From contig NZ_JAWRCU010000019.1 of assembly GCF_033542235.1 (NCBI RefSeq), positions 56,653-120,652 of the forward strand: 64,000 nucleotides of DNA, in the 5' to 3' direction. Within the stretch, counting starts at the first letter, position 1. Every line of letters starts with the position of its first letter. The translations under genes and the position numbers were made by a program. This document shows positions 55,143 to 63,900 of the stretch, in pieces. The notes beneath the pieces are model-generated. The model had not been told where the DNA came from, did not search any database, and worked only from the letters and a program-made list of their open reading frames with translations. Origin of the DNA: JAWRCU01 sp033542235 (GTDB lineage Bacteria > Pseudomonadota > Alphaproteobacteria > Rhizobiales > Rhizobiaceae).

Positions 55143-55958
55143 CTATTTGCCCAGTTCGATCGACCTCAGCCTTGCCGCCTCCACCGCCTCGGTGACCAGC
55201 TTCGTCATTCGGTCCTCGCTCATCAGCACATCGAGAGCCGCTGCGGTGGTGCCCTTCGGGCTCGTCACCTGCTGGCGAAGCACGGCGGGATCCTCCCGGC
55301 TTTCGGCTGCGAGGGAGGCGGCGCCGTAGACGGTCTGCATGGCGAGCAGCTTCGCAGTCTCAGTTGGCAGACCTGCAGTTTCGGCGGCGGCGGTGAGCGC
55401 CTCGATGAAGTGGAACACATAGGCCGGCCCCGAACCCGAGACGGCTGTGACCGCATCCATCAGCGTCTCGTCATCGACCGTCGCGACCTCTCCGCACGTC
55501 GCCAGCAGTTCGGCGACGAATTCCTTCGCCTGCCGCTTCACTTTGTCGTTCGAGACGACCACCATCATGCCCTTGCCGATCGCCGCCGGCGTGTTGGGCA
55601 TGCAGCGCATGACAGCTGCCGAGCTCCCGAGAAGTTCCTCGAAGACAGCGATGCCGGTTCCGGCGGCGATGCTGAGGAAGGTCGTGCCGCTCTTGTTGAA
55701 GCGGCGGTAGCCGGGGACGACATCCCGCATCACCTGCGGTTTGACCGCGAAGATCACCAGCTCGGGGGAAATGCCGGACGGGATTTCGGCGGCGTCGGCA
55801 GCGGTGCGGGCACCGAGCTTGCTCGCTCTTTCCCTGAGCTCGGCATTCGGTTCGACGACGAAGCTCTCGCCCGCCATCAGCTTTTCGGATTTGAGCCAGC
55901 CCGACAGCATGGCGTAGCCCATGTTTCCGCAACCTACGAGAATGACCATGACAGACAT
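55143..55958 (-). CDS. proC: Pyrroline-5-carboxylate reductase
   Basis: A 271-residue enzyme that makes proline from pyrroline-5-carboxylate with NADPH. The nucleotide-binding VILVGCGNMGYAMLSGWL is at the start. Family segments VIFAVKPQVMRDVVP, MPNTPAAIGKGM, and the signature DAVTAVSGSGPAYVFHFIEA followed by QQVTSPKGTTAAAL are complete. The ATG at 55958 was chosen as the first that opens the Rossmann strand; the long upstream frame has no similarity. It is divergent from the parDE pair. Confidence 0.95.
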   Translation of the reverse strand: MSVMVILVGCGNMGYAMLSGWLKSEKLMAGESFVVEPNAELRERASKLGARTAADAAEIPSGISPELVIFAVKPQVMRDVVPGYRRFNKSGTTFLSIAAGTGIAVFEELLGSSAAVMRCMPNTPAAIGKGMMVVVSNDKVKRQAKEFVAELLATCGEVATVDDETLMDAVTAVSGSGPAYVFHFIEALTAAAETAGLPTETAKLLAMQTVYGAASLAAESREDPAVLRQQVTSPKGTTAAALDVLMSEDRMTKLVTEAVEAARLRSIELGK

Positions 55959-56039
55959 ATCCGACCTCTGTTTGGGTCGGCATAGCCCTTCCGCTGCCCG
56001 CGCGAAAGCCCTGGGGCGATACATAGCTCGGCCGCTGTT

Positions 56040-56072
56040 GGCATAATATGCCATCGCATTATATGATGGTCT
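56040..56072. promoter_or_regulatory. Candidate ParD operator / promoter of the toxin-antitoxin pair
   Basis: GGCATAATATGCC (56040-56052) is a perfect odd-centred palindrome, followed at once by ATCGCATTATATGATGG, another AT-rich partial dyad. It lies 19-51 bases before the parD start, where autoregulating antitoxins bind. It contains TATAAT-like sequence (CATAAT). Confidence 0.6.
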
Positions 56073-56090
56073 CCGACGGGGAGAGCTCAG

Positions 56091-56384
56091 ATGCCCACAC
56101 GCAATGTTGTCCTGACGGACCACCATGAGGAGGTGATCGAGCAGCTGGTGACTTCCGGCCGTTACCAGAACGCCAGCGAAGTGCTGCGCGAAGGCCTCCG
56201 TCTGGTAGAGCAGCGCGAGGCGCGGGAGGAGGCTAGGCTCGCCGCGCTCAAAGAGGCGGCCCGGATCGGTCTTTTGAATATCGACGAAGGCCGGTTTCAG
56301 CACATTAGCGACGACCGGCTTGAAGAGTTCGTCGCAGAGTTGGGGCGGCAGGCGAGTGCCCGCGCCAGAAACGGCCGCCACTGA
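56091..56384 (+). CDS. parD: Type II toxin-antitoxin antitoxin, ParD family
   Basis: A 97-residue antitoxin. The ribbon-helix-helix N-terminus (TRNVVLTDHHEEVIEQLVTS) is followed by the family core GRYQNASEVLREGLRLVEQR and a charged, flexible C-terminus that would wrap the toxin. ParD proteins bind both ParE and their own promoter. The ATG at 56091 follows GGGGAGAGCTCAG. The toxin gene starts 3 bases after the stop. Confidence 0.92.
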   Translation: MPTRNVVLTDHHEEVIEQLVTSGRYQNASEVLREGLRLVEQREAREEARLAALKEAARIGLLNIDEGRFQHISDDRLEEFVAELGRQASARARNGRH

Positions 56385-56387
56385 CAC

Positions 56388-56756
56388 GTGACTGCCTATC
56401 GGCTATCCGCGGCTGCACAGGAAGACATCGTCGAACTGCTCGCATACACCGACGCAACTCACGGCGAAACTGCGCGGCAGCGCTATGAACGGCTCCTCGT
56501 CACGGCTTTGCGCGACATCGCAGCCGATCCTCAGCGGATCGGAAGCCTTGCCAGGCCAGAGTTCGGTGAGTACGTCCGCAGTTATCACCCGCGGTATAGC
56601 CGTGAGCGCGCCAGAACAGAACACGGGATCGTGCTCAAGCCCCGCCATCTCCTGCTTTATCGCGTCGCTCGCATCAGTGCTATCGGCGTCGGCAGGGTGC
56701 TGCACGATGGCATGGAGCTCGAGCGGCATGCGCCATCCGAATACGGAGATGAGTGA
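56388..56756 (+). CDS. parE: Type II toxin-antitoxin toxin, ParE family
   Basis: A 122-residue toxin of the RelE/ParE fold; classical ParE inhibits DNA gyrase. It reads TAYRLSAAAQEDIVELLAYT at the start, then DIAADPQRIGSLARPEFGEY and a C-terminal strand LLLYRVARISAIGVGRVLHD with the conserved arginine-containing LYR segment. The start is GTG at 56388. It is a little longer than typical ParE (about 95-105 residues), with an extra C-terminal tail. Both partner genes are intact, so the pair is probably functional. Confidence 0.9.
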   Translation: MTAYRLSAAAQEDIVELLAYTDATHGETARQRYERLLVTALRDIAADPQRIGSLARPEFGEYVRSYHPRYSRERARTEHGIVLKPRHLLLYRVARISAIGVGRVLHDGMELERHAPSEYGDE

Positions 56757-56761
56757 TCTTT

Positions 56762-58087
56762 CTACTGGCCAGGCATTGGAAACCGCGCCGTCATTCTCAG
56801 CCCGAGCGCCCCGAAGACAAGGAAAAGCCAGACGGGGTCCGCACGGCGCAGAAAGAAGGTCTCCAAGAAGCCGTTCAGCGAGATGAACAGCGTCACCATC
56901 ATGAAGAGATCGCCGAGATAGACGTTCTCCCTGTAGAGCGGGACGCGCATGTAGTCGCGGATCGGCACGAGCATGAATGTGATGGCTGCGACCACCGTTG
57001 CCGGCAAACCCATGGAAAGGGCGATGTCGAGATAGCTGTCATGGCCATGCACGATGCCGCGAATATCCCAAGCGTCGTCGAACCACAGCGGACGGTCCTG
57101 CACGAGCGGCGTTCCCCAGATGCTCTGGAAACCATACCCCAGCCAAGGTCGCTGGGCGATCATCTCGCCGGCGAAGGCCCAGAGCGTGGTGCGGCCGGTA
57201 TAGTCGAGCCCCGGGGCCAGCTCGTTGGCAAGCTCCTTCAGCGGCTCGATGAAGACGATGCCGAGCGTCGCCAGCGCAGTGACGATGAGCGTGGCCGCGA
57301 CCAGGATCGGCGTCAAAAGCCGCATGCCGATCAGGCTTGGCATCATCACGAACAGGATCGCGAGCGGTACCAGCCCGGCCGTCGTCTTCGAGCCGGTGTT
57401 GAACACGAACACCATGGCAGCGACAAAGAGCAGCCCTCCGGCTCGCGTCCAGCCGCGACGCCAGAGATAGAGACCGCCGAAGCTGAGGCAGGCCATCACC
57501 GGGCCGGCAACGTTCTTGTGGCTGAAAATGCCGCGCCAGAGGCCTGCATGTTCTGATTCCACCTCGAAGGCCGTGTGCATGGCCTGGTTGGGGAGCGCGA
57601 CGAGCCCGAAATAGGACAGTCCGACGACGGTGAAGCCGCCGATCGCGATCACATAGGAGAAGGACTCGGCATCGCGCGGCAGGCTGATCACTGCCGCCAT
57701 GCTGATGATGCCCATCAGCGTGAAAATCGCGGCGCGCGTCCCAGCTGCCGGATCGGTGGCGTTGACCACCGAGAGGAAGAAGAAGCCGAGCAGCAGCAGC
57801 CACCACGGGCTGAGCAGCGCCGCAAGCTTGCGGCGATCGACATAACAGAGCAGCGAAAAGATCGCGAGCAGCCCGAGCGAGAGGAAGCCGACCTGATTGA
57901 CGATGTCGCCGCCGGCGGCCGGATCCGCGTCCTGGCTCTCCAGCGCTCCGGTCGGCTGGAACGGGCGGAACGATACCAGCATCACGGTGAAGAGCAGCGA
58001 GGCGATGATCGTGGCGATCCGCCGCTCGCTGAACCCGGCGCCGACCGCGCCGCGCTCAGTTCTTCTCAGGCTCTCTGTACTGCTCAT
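56762..58087 (-). CDS. O-antigen ligase / polysaccharide polymerase (Wzy/ExoQ-like) membrane protein
   Basis: A protein of about 441 residues with 10-12 hydrophobic segments, the pattern of the Wzy_C/O-antigen-ligase family (ExoQ-like in rhizobia). A large periplasmic loop before the last helices contains TLWAFAGEMIAQRPWLGYGF, the conserved family segment, and GIVHGHDSYLDIALSMGLPA with the typical H-x-x-Y-L motif. FSHKNVAGPVMACLSFGGLY is also characteristic. It would polymerise or ligate surface polysaccharide units. The start is uncertain: ATGs at 58087 and 58093 lie inside the end of the upstream glycosyltransferase gene (overlap about 32-38 bases). Confidence 0.85.
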   Translation of the reverse strand: MSSTESLRRTERGAVGAGFSERRIATIIASLLFTVMLVSFRPFQPTGALESQDADPAAGGDIVNQVGFLSLGLLAIFSLLCYVDRRKLAALLSPWWLLLLGFFFLSVVNATDPAAGTRAAIFTLMGIISMAAVISLPRDAESFSYVIAIGGFTVVGLSYFGLVALPNQAMHTAFEVESEHAGLWRGIFSHKNVAGPVMACLSFGGLYLWRRGWTRAGGLLFVAAMVFVFNTGSKTTAGLVPLAILFVMMPSLIGMRLLTPILVAATLIVTALATLGIVFIEPLKELANELAPGLDYTGRTTLWAFAGEMIAQRPWLGYGFQSIWGTPLVQDRPLWFDDAWDIRGIVHGHDSYLDIALSMGLPATVVAAITFMLVPIRDYMRVPLYRENVYLGDLFMMVTLFISLNGFLETFFLRRADPVWLFLVFGALGLRMTARFPMPGQ

Positions 58088-59054
58088 TGGCATAGCCGAA
58101 TTCAGCAAGCACTCTGCCGAGCGCGACATAGATCGGGTAACTCGCGATGGAGCGGGAGCCGGTCTTGCCGAGCCGCCCAAGCGCCCTGAGCGGCGAAGCG
58201 GCGAGCAGCGCAATGCTTTTGGCAAAGACCCGCAGACGACCGAAGGGATCGGCGGCGCGCCTGTTCCTTTCCACCAGCGTCGAGATCACGCCGTTACGCA
58301 GGCTCCGCGAGCGAATCCAGTCGGCTTCGAGCCGGCGGGCCGGCACAGCCTCGTAGACCGGCGCTTCGGCGCACCAGGCGAGGCGGAAGCCTTTCTGTGC
58401 CGCGCGGCTCAGGAAATCGGAATCGCCGCCGCCCATGAAGTTGAAAGCAAGGTCGAGGAAGGGCGATCCCATCGCCGTCAGCACCTGCCGGCCGATCAGC
58501 AGGTTGCCGGAAGAATAGAGGGCCGGTACCGGCCCGCTCTGCCGGTAGGGCGGCGCGAAGACTGGATGGCTGGCGCGTCCCAGGTCGCCGCTTGCGGGAA
58601 AGACCGGAATTTGCGGACCGCCGACGATATCGGCCGAATACGCCTTCGCGGCACTGCACATCCGCTCGAGCCAGTCGGGATCGGCAATCTCGTCGTCGTC
58701 GATGACCGCCAGATGCGAGAAGCCGGGGAAAGCCGCCAGCGCGGTTTCCCAGCCGGCATTGTAGGCGCTGCAGTTGCCGCGCTCATGGGCGACGATGACG
58801 AGACCCTGCATGGCGCCGCTCTCGAAGAGCGGCCCTGCAGCCGCCGCGCCCTCACGTTGATCCGCCTCGTTCTCGATCACGATGACGGCGAAGCTTCGTT
58901 TCGTCCGCTGCTTCTGCAACGAGGCCAGCGTGTCGAAGAGTTGCTTCGGGCGCCGGAAGGTAGGCACCGTCACGGCCACCTCGATCGCTTCCGCCCTCAA
59001 CTCTGGCGAGCGAGCTACAGTCGAAATCCTGGCCTGGTTATGAACGGGGATCAT
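58056..59054 (-). CDS. Family 2 glycosyltransferase
   Basis: A 332-residue GT-A type enzyme. The first strand EVAVTVPTFRRPKQLFDTLA and the aspartate-rich metal site FSHLAVIDDDEIADPDW are clear; GGPQIPVFPA and GGGDSDFLSRAAQKGF (a later DxD-like acidic segment) also fit the family. There is a basic C-terminus without a clear membrane anchor. It overlaps the polymerase gene, suggesting an operon. Donor and acceptor sugars are unknown. Confidence 0.9.
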   Translation of the reverse strand: MIPVHNQARISTVARSPELRAEAIEVAVTVPTFRRPKQLFDTLASLQKQRTKRSFAVIVIENEADQREGAAAAGPLFESGAMQGLVIVAHERGNCSAYNAGWETALAAFPGFSHLAVIDDDEIADPDWLERMCSAAKAYSADIVGGPQIPVFPASGDLGRASHPVFAPPYRQSGPVPALYSSGNLLIGRQVLTAMGSPFLDLAFNFMGGGDSDFLSRAAQKGFRLAWCAEAPVYEAVPARRLEADWIRSRSLRNGVISTLVERNRRAADPFGRLRVFAKSIALLAASPLRALGRLGKTGSRSIASYPIYVALGRVLAEFGYANEQYREPEKN

Positions 59055-59216
59055 GCGCCGCCTGCGTTTCGCCGATAAGACGCGGCTTCGATAAAGGATT
59101 CCTTAAACACCTTGCATTTCTACGGCTTGGCGGTGTCCCGGACCGCGCATTTACGCCATCTGCTTAATTAAGGCTTCACCTGAGCGCTGTTATCGAATTG
59201 CGGCAGGACTAGTGGA

Positions 59217-60389
59217 ATGCATCTGGTTTTTGCCACATCGATCGTGCCGCACGGCGCGCCCGCGACCGGCTACGAGATCGCCAACGCCGCGATCATCGAC
59301 GCATTGCGTCGCGCCGGCGTGCGCGTCACGGTGCTGGGCTTCACCTGGCCCGGGAAGGTTGCGGCCGATCCCGCCAACACCGTGGTGCTCGGCGCGGTCG
59401 ACGTGCGCACCGACAGCGCCTCTGCCTTGCAGAAGCTCGTCTGGTCGGGCCGCTCGATGGTCGAAGGTCTGACATTCTCGTCCGTCAAGGTCCGCGTCAT
59501 AAGCCCGGATGAGGTCCGTGCCGCCTTGCAGACGATCGAGCCCTTCGACGGCTATGTCCTGAACTCGGTGCAGTTTGCGGGCGCGTTCGAGGCCGTCTTC
59601 GACGGCAGGCCGTCGATCTTCGTTGCGCACAATGTCGAACACCTTTCGGCCGAAGAAAACGCCGCAGCCGCGCGCAGCTTGCTCCAGAAATGTCTCTACC
59701 GCCGCGAGGCCCGCCTGCTGGAAGATTTGGAGCGCCGGCTCTGCGGCAAGGCAGCCTTCGTCTTTACGCTCGCCGACGAGGACCGCGCCGCGCTCGGCGT
59801 CGCCGCTCCGGGCAGGTCGGCTCCCCTCCCGCTGGTGACGCCGGCCTCGAGCTATCCGGCGCCGGCAAACCGGTCTCCCAGATATGATGCGACGCTGATC
59901 GGAACCTGGACCTGGCAGCCGAACCGCATCGGTCTCGACTGGTTCCTCGAAGAGGTGTCGCCGCATTTGCCGAAGAATTTCCGCGTCGCCATCGCTGGCA
60001 ACATGCCTTCCGACATCCGCGCCCCGCATCCAGGCGTCACCTTCGTTGGCCGTGTCCCCGACGCGATCGAGTTCGTGCTTGGCGGCCGGGTCGTGCCGCT
60101 GATCAGCCGCGCCGGCAGCGGCGTGCAATTGAAAACGATCGAAACTTTCGAGCTCGGGCTGCCCTCGGTCGCCACCTCGCGCTCGCTGAGGGGGATCGGC
60201 ATGATTCCTGCCAACTGCACCGTCGCCGACGATCCGATCGAATTCGCCCGGTCACTGCTGCGGGCGGCCGGAAGTGCCGGCGACGTCGACCCGACGGGTT
60301 TTCGTCACGAGCAGCGCATGGCGCTCGACCGCCGGATCCGTCTCGGCCTTGCCGCGCTGCGTCACGAGGATGAGAGGATGTGCGCATGA
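59217..60389 (+). CDS. Family 4 glycosyltransferase
   Basis: A 390-residue GT-B type enzyme. The N-terminal GAPATGYEIANAAIIDALRR half precedes a nucleotide-sugar domain with DATLIGTWTWQPNRIGLDWF and the typical C-terminal VPLISRAGSGVQLKTIETFE, which contains the conserved glutamate. This is the GT4/GT1 C-terminal fold. It is divergent from the GT2 gene, with 162 bases between them, and opens the rightward branch of the polysaccharide cluster. Its end overlaps the next gene by 4 bases. Confidence 0.88.
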   Translation: MHLVFATSIVPHGAPATGYEIANAAIIDALRRAGVRVTVLGFTWPGKVAADPANTVVLGAVDVRTDSASALQKLVWSGRSMVEGLTFSSVKVRVISPDEVRAALQTIEPFDGYVLNSVQFAGAFEAVFDGRPSIFVAHNVEHLSAEENAAAARSLLQKCLYRREARLLEDLERRLCGKAAFVFTLADEDRAALGVAAPGRSAPLPLVTPASSYPAPANRSPRYDATLIGTWTWQPNRIGLDWFLEEVSPHLPKNFRVAIAGNMPSDIRAPHPGVTFVGRVPDAIEFVLGGRVVPLISRAGSGVQLKTIETFELGLPSVATSRSLRGIGMIPANCTVADDPIEFARSLLRAAGSAGDVDPTGFRHEQRMALDRRIRLGLAALRHEDERMCA

Positions 60390-61177
60390 ACATGCACGCC
60401 GTCCGCCAGATGCCGGGCGTGCCTTCCTCGAAGGAGATCCTCGGTATCCAGGTCGCGAATATCGATCTCGCGACTGCCATCCGGCTGCTGCGCGGCTTCG
60501 TCGTCGAGAAACGCTTTACCAAGATCTGCTTCCTCAATGCCCACAATGCCAATGTCGCCTGCTCTGATCCGGAATTTACCGAGGCCTTGCGTGACTTCCT
60601 GGTTCTTGCCGATGGCATCGGCGTCGATATCGCAGCCAAGCTGCTCTATGGCGAGCCTTTCCCTGAGAATCTCAACGGCACCGACTTCATTCCGGCGCTG
60701 CTCGCCGCTGAGCCGCGCCCGCTGACGATCGCGCTGCTCGGCGCCAAGCGTGCCAATGCCGAGGCCGCGGCGGCCAGGTTCAGCGCGTTCGCCCCGCGTC
60801 ACCGATTCGTGGTGATCCATGACGGCTATTTCAGCCCCGAGCAGGAGCCGTCGATCCTCGATCGCATCGAGGCGCTGCGGCCCGATATCCTGCTGGTCGC
60901 CATAGGCGTGCCGCGCCAGGAATTGTGGATCGCCAAGAACATCACGTCACGCCACTGCACGCTGCCCATGGCGGTCGGCGCGCTGCTCGATTTCGTCAGC
61001 GGCGCGGTTCCGCGCGCGCCGAAATGGATGCGTCAGCTTCGCCTCGAATGGGTCTTCCGGCTGCTTCTCGAGCCGAGCCGGCTCTGGCGGCGTTATGTTC
61101 TCGGCAACCCGGTCTTCCTGGCGCGTGTGGTCCGCCAAAAGCTCTCCCCGCGCGCAGTCGGGGAAAGCCAGCCTTGA
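60386..61177 (+). CDS. WecG/TagA/CpsF family glycosyltransferase
   Basis: A 263-residue enzyme of the WecB/TagA/CpsF family, which adds N-acetylmannosamine or related sugars to lipid-linked intermediates in surface polysaccharide synthesis. Core segments are FLNAHNANVACSDPEF, VLADGIGVDIAAKLLYGEPF (the DGxG..A motif), LNGTDFIPALL, and IGVPRQELWIAKN. It starts at the ATG at 60386, 7 bases after GAGAGGA, overlapping the previous gene. It lacks a membrane segment. Confidence 0.92.
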   Translation: MNMHAVRQMPGVPSSKEILGIQVANIDLATAIRLLRGFVVEKRFTKICFLNAHNANVACSDPEFTEALRDFLVLADGIGVDIAAKLLYGEPFPENLNGTDFIPALLAAEPRPLTIALLGAKRANAEAAAARFSAFAPRHRFVVIHDGYFSPEQEPSILDRIEALRPDILLVAIGVPRQELWIAKNITSRHCTLPMAVGALLDFVSGAVPRAPKWMRQLRLEWVFRLLLEPSRLWRRYVLGNPVFLARVVRQKLSPRAVGESQP

Positions 61178-62103
61178 GCAGCCGTTTCGCTCCCGACACG
61201 GCGGCTCCCCCCGCGCCTCGATCGAGCGGCATCGAAGCGACGGCTGCAATCGTCACGGCGAGCTATGCCCCCGATTTCGAACGCTGCCGGCTGCTCTGCG
61301 AAACCATCGACCGCTTCGTCACCGGCGCCTCACACCACTACATCCTTGTCGAGGCTCGCGACCTGGCGCTGTTTCGCCAGCTCGAGACGCGGACACGCAC
61401 CGTCGTCAGCGAGCGCGATCTGCTGCCGCGATGGCTGCGCCCCTATGACGACCCGCTCAGCCTGTTCCGCCGCCGCATCTGGCTGAGCCTCAAGACGCAG
61501 CCCTTGCGCGGCTGGCACGTGCAGCAGCTGCGACGGATCGCAATCGCCGCCCACACCAGCGAGGCGATGCTGATCTATTGCGATTCAGACATCGCCTTCC
61601 TGAAGCCCTTCGATTGCAAATTGTTCTGGCGGGACGGGCTGGTTCGGCTCTTCCGGCGCGACGATGGCGTCGCCGAAGCGCGGAGCAATCACAAAGCCTG
61701 GTCGCGCAACGCCGGCAGCGCGCTCGGCATCGCTCAGCCCGCCATCTCGCCGCATGATTACATCGCGACCCTGATTTCCTGGCGTCGCGACGCGATCCTG
61801 GCCATGTGCAGCCATATCGAGAAATTGCATTCCAGGCATTGGGTCGAGGTCATTGCCTCCGAACGGCAATTCTCCGAATGCATGATCTATGGCCGCTATG
61901 TCGACGAGGTGATCGGCAGCGCCGGCCATTTCCACGGCGCCGAGGAATTCTGCCGGGTGCAATGGTTCCCGTCCGAGTATTCCAACTCCGACGCCGAGGT
62001 GCAGGCCTTGATCACCGAGGTGACCCCCGAGCAGGTGGCGATCGGCATGCAATCCTTCATCGGCACGGATATTGCGCGAATACGCCGGCTGCTCGGCGCT
62101 TAA
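61174..62103 (+). CDS. DUF6492 family protein, probable glycosyltransferase-like
   Basis: A 309-residue protein matching DUF6492, found in polysaccharide gene clusters. The segment TAAIVTASYAPDFERCRLLC and AMLIYCDSDIAFLKPFDCKL (a DxD-like motif) point to a GT-A fold. The start is inferred as TTG at 61174, where TTGA overlaps the stop of the previous gene; GGGAAAGCCAGCC precedes it. No ATG or GTG fits in the conserved N-terminus. The catalytic role is not shown. Confidence 0.8.
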   Translation: MSSRFAPDTAAPPAPRSSGIEATAAIVTASYAPDFERCRLLCETIDRFVTGASHHYILVEARDLALFRQLETRTRTVVSERDLLPRWLRPYDDPLSLFRRRIWLSLKTQPLRGWHVQQLRRIAIAAHTSEAMLIYCDSDIAFLKPFDCKLFWRDGLVRLFRRDDGVAEARSNHKAWSRNAGSALGIAQPAISPHDYIATLISWRRDAILAMCSHIEKLHSRHWVEVIASERQFSECMIYGRYVDEVIGSAGHFHGAEEFCRVQWFPSEYSNSDAEVQALITEVTPEQVAIGMQSFIGTDIARIRRLLGA

Positions 62104-62558
62104 TTTAGGGGTGAAAGCCTGAGGGTCCCCACTCGTTTGGAACGGCAGAATAGCAACCACAAACGAAGGTCGCTTGCTCCAGGGCAATTCACGGCCATAC
62201 CTAATGCAGACGTCGCCTGGTCTTTCTAGAACGGCCGCTGGGCGCCGCTAATCGGCCTTGGAGCCAGATTCGCCCTTTCACGAAAGCAGATATTGCGGGC
62301 CATGAGTCGCCATCGAGCGCATGCCGTGGAATGACCGGCATGGTGAAGTGGCAGGTTATGGAGTGTGACGCGGACATCTGTCCGATGCCTGCTTTGGACG
62401 AAGCTGTCTGAAAGGAGCAGTGTTATTCCGCATTCTAAGGGATTCCGGGTAGCGGCTTACTCCGATTGGGCTGTGCCCATTTCGATCCTGCAAGTGTATA
62501 AGCGAACCATCGGGGGCATCCACTTACACACCATCCGTAATTAAGAGTCCAAATTGAC
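62104..62558. other. Intergenic region, no supported gene
   Basis: About 450 bases between the polysaccharide genes and the OpgC-like gene. No frame, repeat or RNA fold is convincing. The right end is AT-rich (CACCATCCGTAATTAAGAGT) and may hold a promoter. It marks a change in base composition. Confidence 0.45.
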
Positions 62559-63653
62559 GTGCGTGATCTACGGCTAGATTTGTTTCGCGGATTAGGATTG
62601 TGTATGGTTGCCGTCGATCATATCGGACGCGACCCCATAAGTAAATTTACTTACCAAGGGTTAGGTTTTTCCGACGCTGCCGAAGTCTTTGTGTTCATAT
62701 CCGGCATCGCGTGCGCTTTTGCTTACACATCTTTGCTCCATAAGAAAGGGTGGCGCCACTTGATATACGCTCTCGGCGCGCGTTCTGCCCGAATTTACGT
62801 TTATTATTCCCTGTCCAGCGTGGCAATGATTCTCATTGTAAGTGCGGCTGCAACTGTTTGGGGCCACAATATCCAGATCAACGACTACGTCGGCGTGATG
62901 AAGAATACCGACCCTATCGCGGCGATGTGGCTGGCTCTCTCTCTGATTTCGCCGTCAGACCTATCCGACATCCTCGTTTTCTATATTGTGATGACTCTCA
63001 TCGGCGTGCCGATGTTTCTTGTGGGGCTTCGACGTGACGCGACTCTTACACTGGTTGCAAGCGCGTTGGTTTGGGCGTTCTCACAAAAATTCTTCGGGTC
63101 TTTGCTTTCCCTGGGAGACTATTGGGCTCTCAATCCTTTCGCCTGGCAGTTCCTGTTCGGGATCGGAATGTTTGTCGGAGTGAAACGGAAATCGCCGTTG
63201 CACGATTGGCAATGGTCGCTCGTGCCAATCGCGTGGACAGTTGTCTCGGTTGCTCTTGTTTACAAAGGCATTATGCGCGTTTCGCATCATTTGGGCATCG
63301 AAGCCGATTGGCTGGCTATATCACCATCGACGCTGATCGAAATGAAAACGAATTTGTCAGCCCTCCGGCTGATCCACTTTCTCAGTGTGGCATTGCTGGT
63401 GACAAGATACCTCGATCCGACAAGTGGGTTGCTGCGACGCCCTGTGCTTGCTCCAATTATTAATATGGGCACTCGTTCGTTGGAAGTTTATTCGATAACT
63501 GTCGTTCTCAGTTTGTCCGCTCATATTATTGTGAATATTTATCATCCACATACTATTGATAAGATACTGATTGATTGTGTAATTTTTGCGATAATGTTAT
63601 TAACTATGATGGCTTGCGGGTCCAGAACACATCGGCCTTTATGGCATCATTGA
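62559..63653 (+). CDS. OpgC-domain membrane acyltransferase-like protein
   Basis: A 364-residue membrane protein with about ten hydrophobic segments, matching the OpgC family, which adds succinyl groups to periplasmic glucans. The start RDLRLDLFRGLGLCMVAVDH with its DLFRG...DH motif and EVFVFISGIACAFAYTS are typical. It starts with GTG at 62559. Its codon use and AT content (for example AATATTTATCATCC near the end) differ from the GC-rich genes to its left, and it is followed by transposase sequence, so recent acquisition is likely. It could modify a glucan or the cluster's polysaccharide; it need not be true OpgC. Confidence 0.85.
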   Translation: MRDLRLDLFRGLGLCMVAVDHIGRDPISKFTYQGLGFSDAAEVFVFISGIACAFAYTSLLHKKGWRHLIYALGARSARIYVYYSLSSVAMILIVSAAATVWGHNIQINDYVGVMKNTDPIAAMWLALSLISPSDLSDILVFYIVMTLIGVPMFLVGLRRDATLTLVASALVWAFSQKFFGSLLSLGDYWALNPFAWQFLFGIGMFVGVKRKSPLHDWQWSLVPIAWTVVSVALVYKGIMRVSHHLGIEADWLAISPSTLIEMKTNLSALRLIHFLSVALLVTRYLDPTSGLLRRPVLAPIINMGTRSLEVYSITVVLSLSAHIIVNIYHPHTIDKILIDCVIFAIMLLTMMACGSRTHRPLWHH

Positions 63654-63900
63654 TGTGCATTCAAGTTTTGTGTGGCGTTGTTCCAACAGCAGGCTGGGCC
63701 TGCGCCTCCATGCTTGCGTATTTTGGTTGAAAGAACAAAGTCGGCTCTTTCATCCCAGAAATAGATCGCATTTCGCGAAACTTCGAATTTCGCCGCCCGG
63801 TTGGCGCTTGCGGCGATCGGCGCGTAAGTGCTGACGCTGGCACCCCGATGTCCGCTTTGCGTGTTCATCCCGACCTAGTCGACCGTGAACTATTGCGATT

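Noticed and set aside
63647..63868. Minus-strand frame of 73 codons between the OpgC-like gene and the transposase
   Set aside because: It overlaps the 3' end of the OpgC-like gene, lacks a signature, and probably lies at the end of the insertion element.
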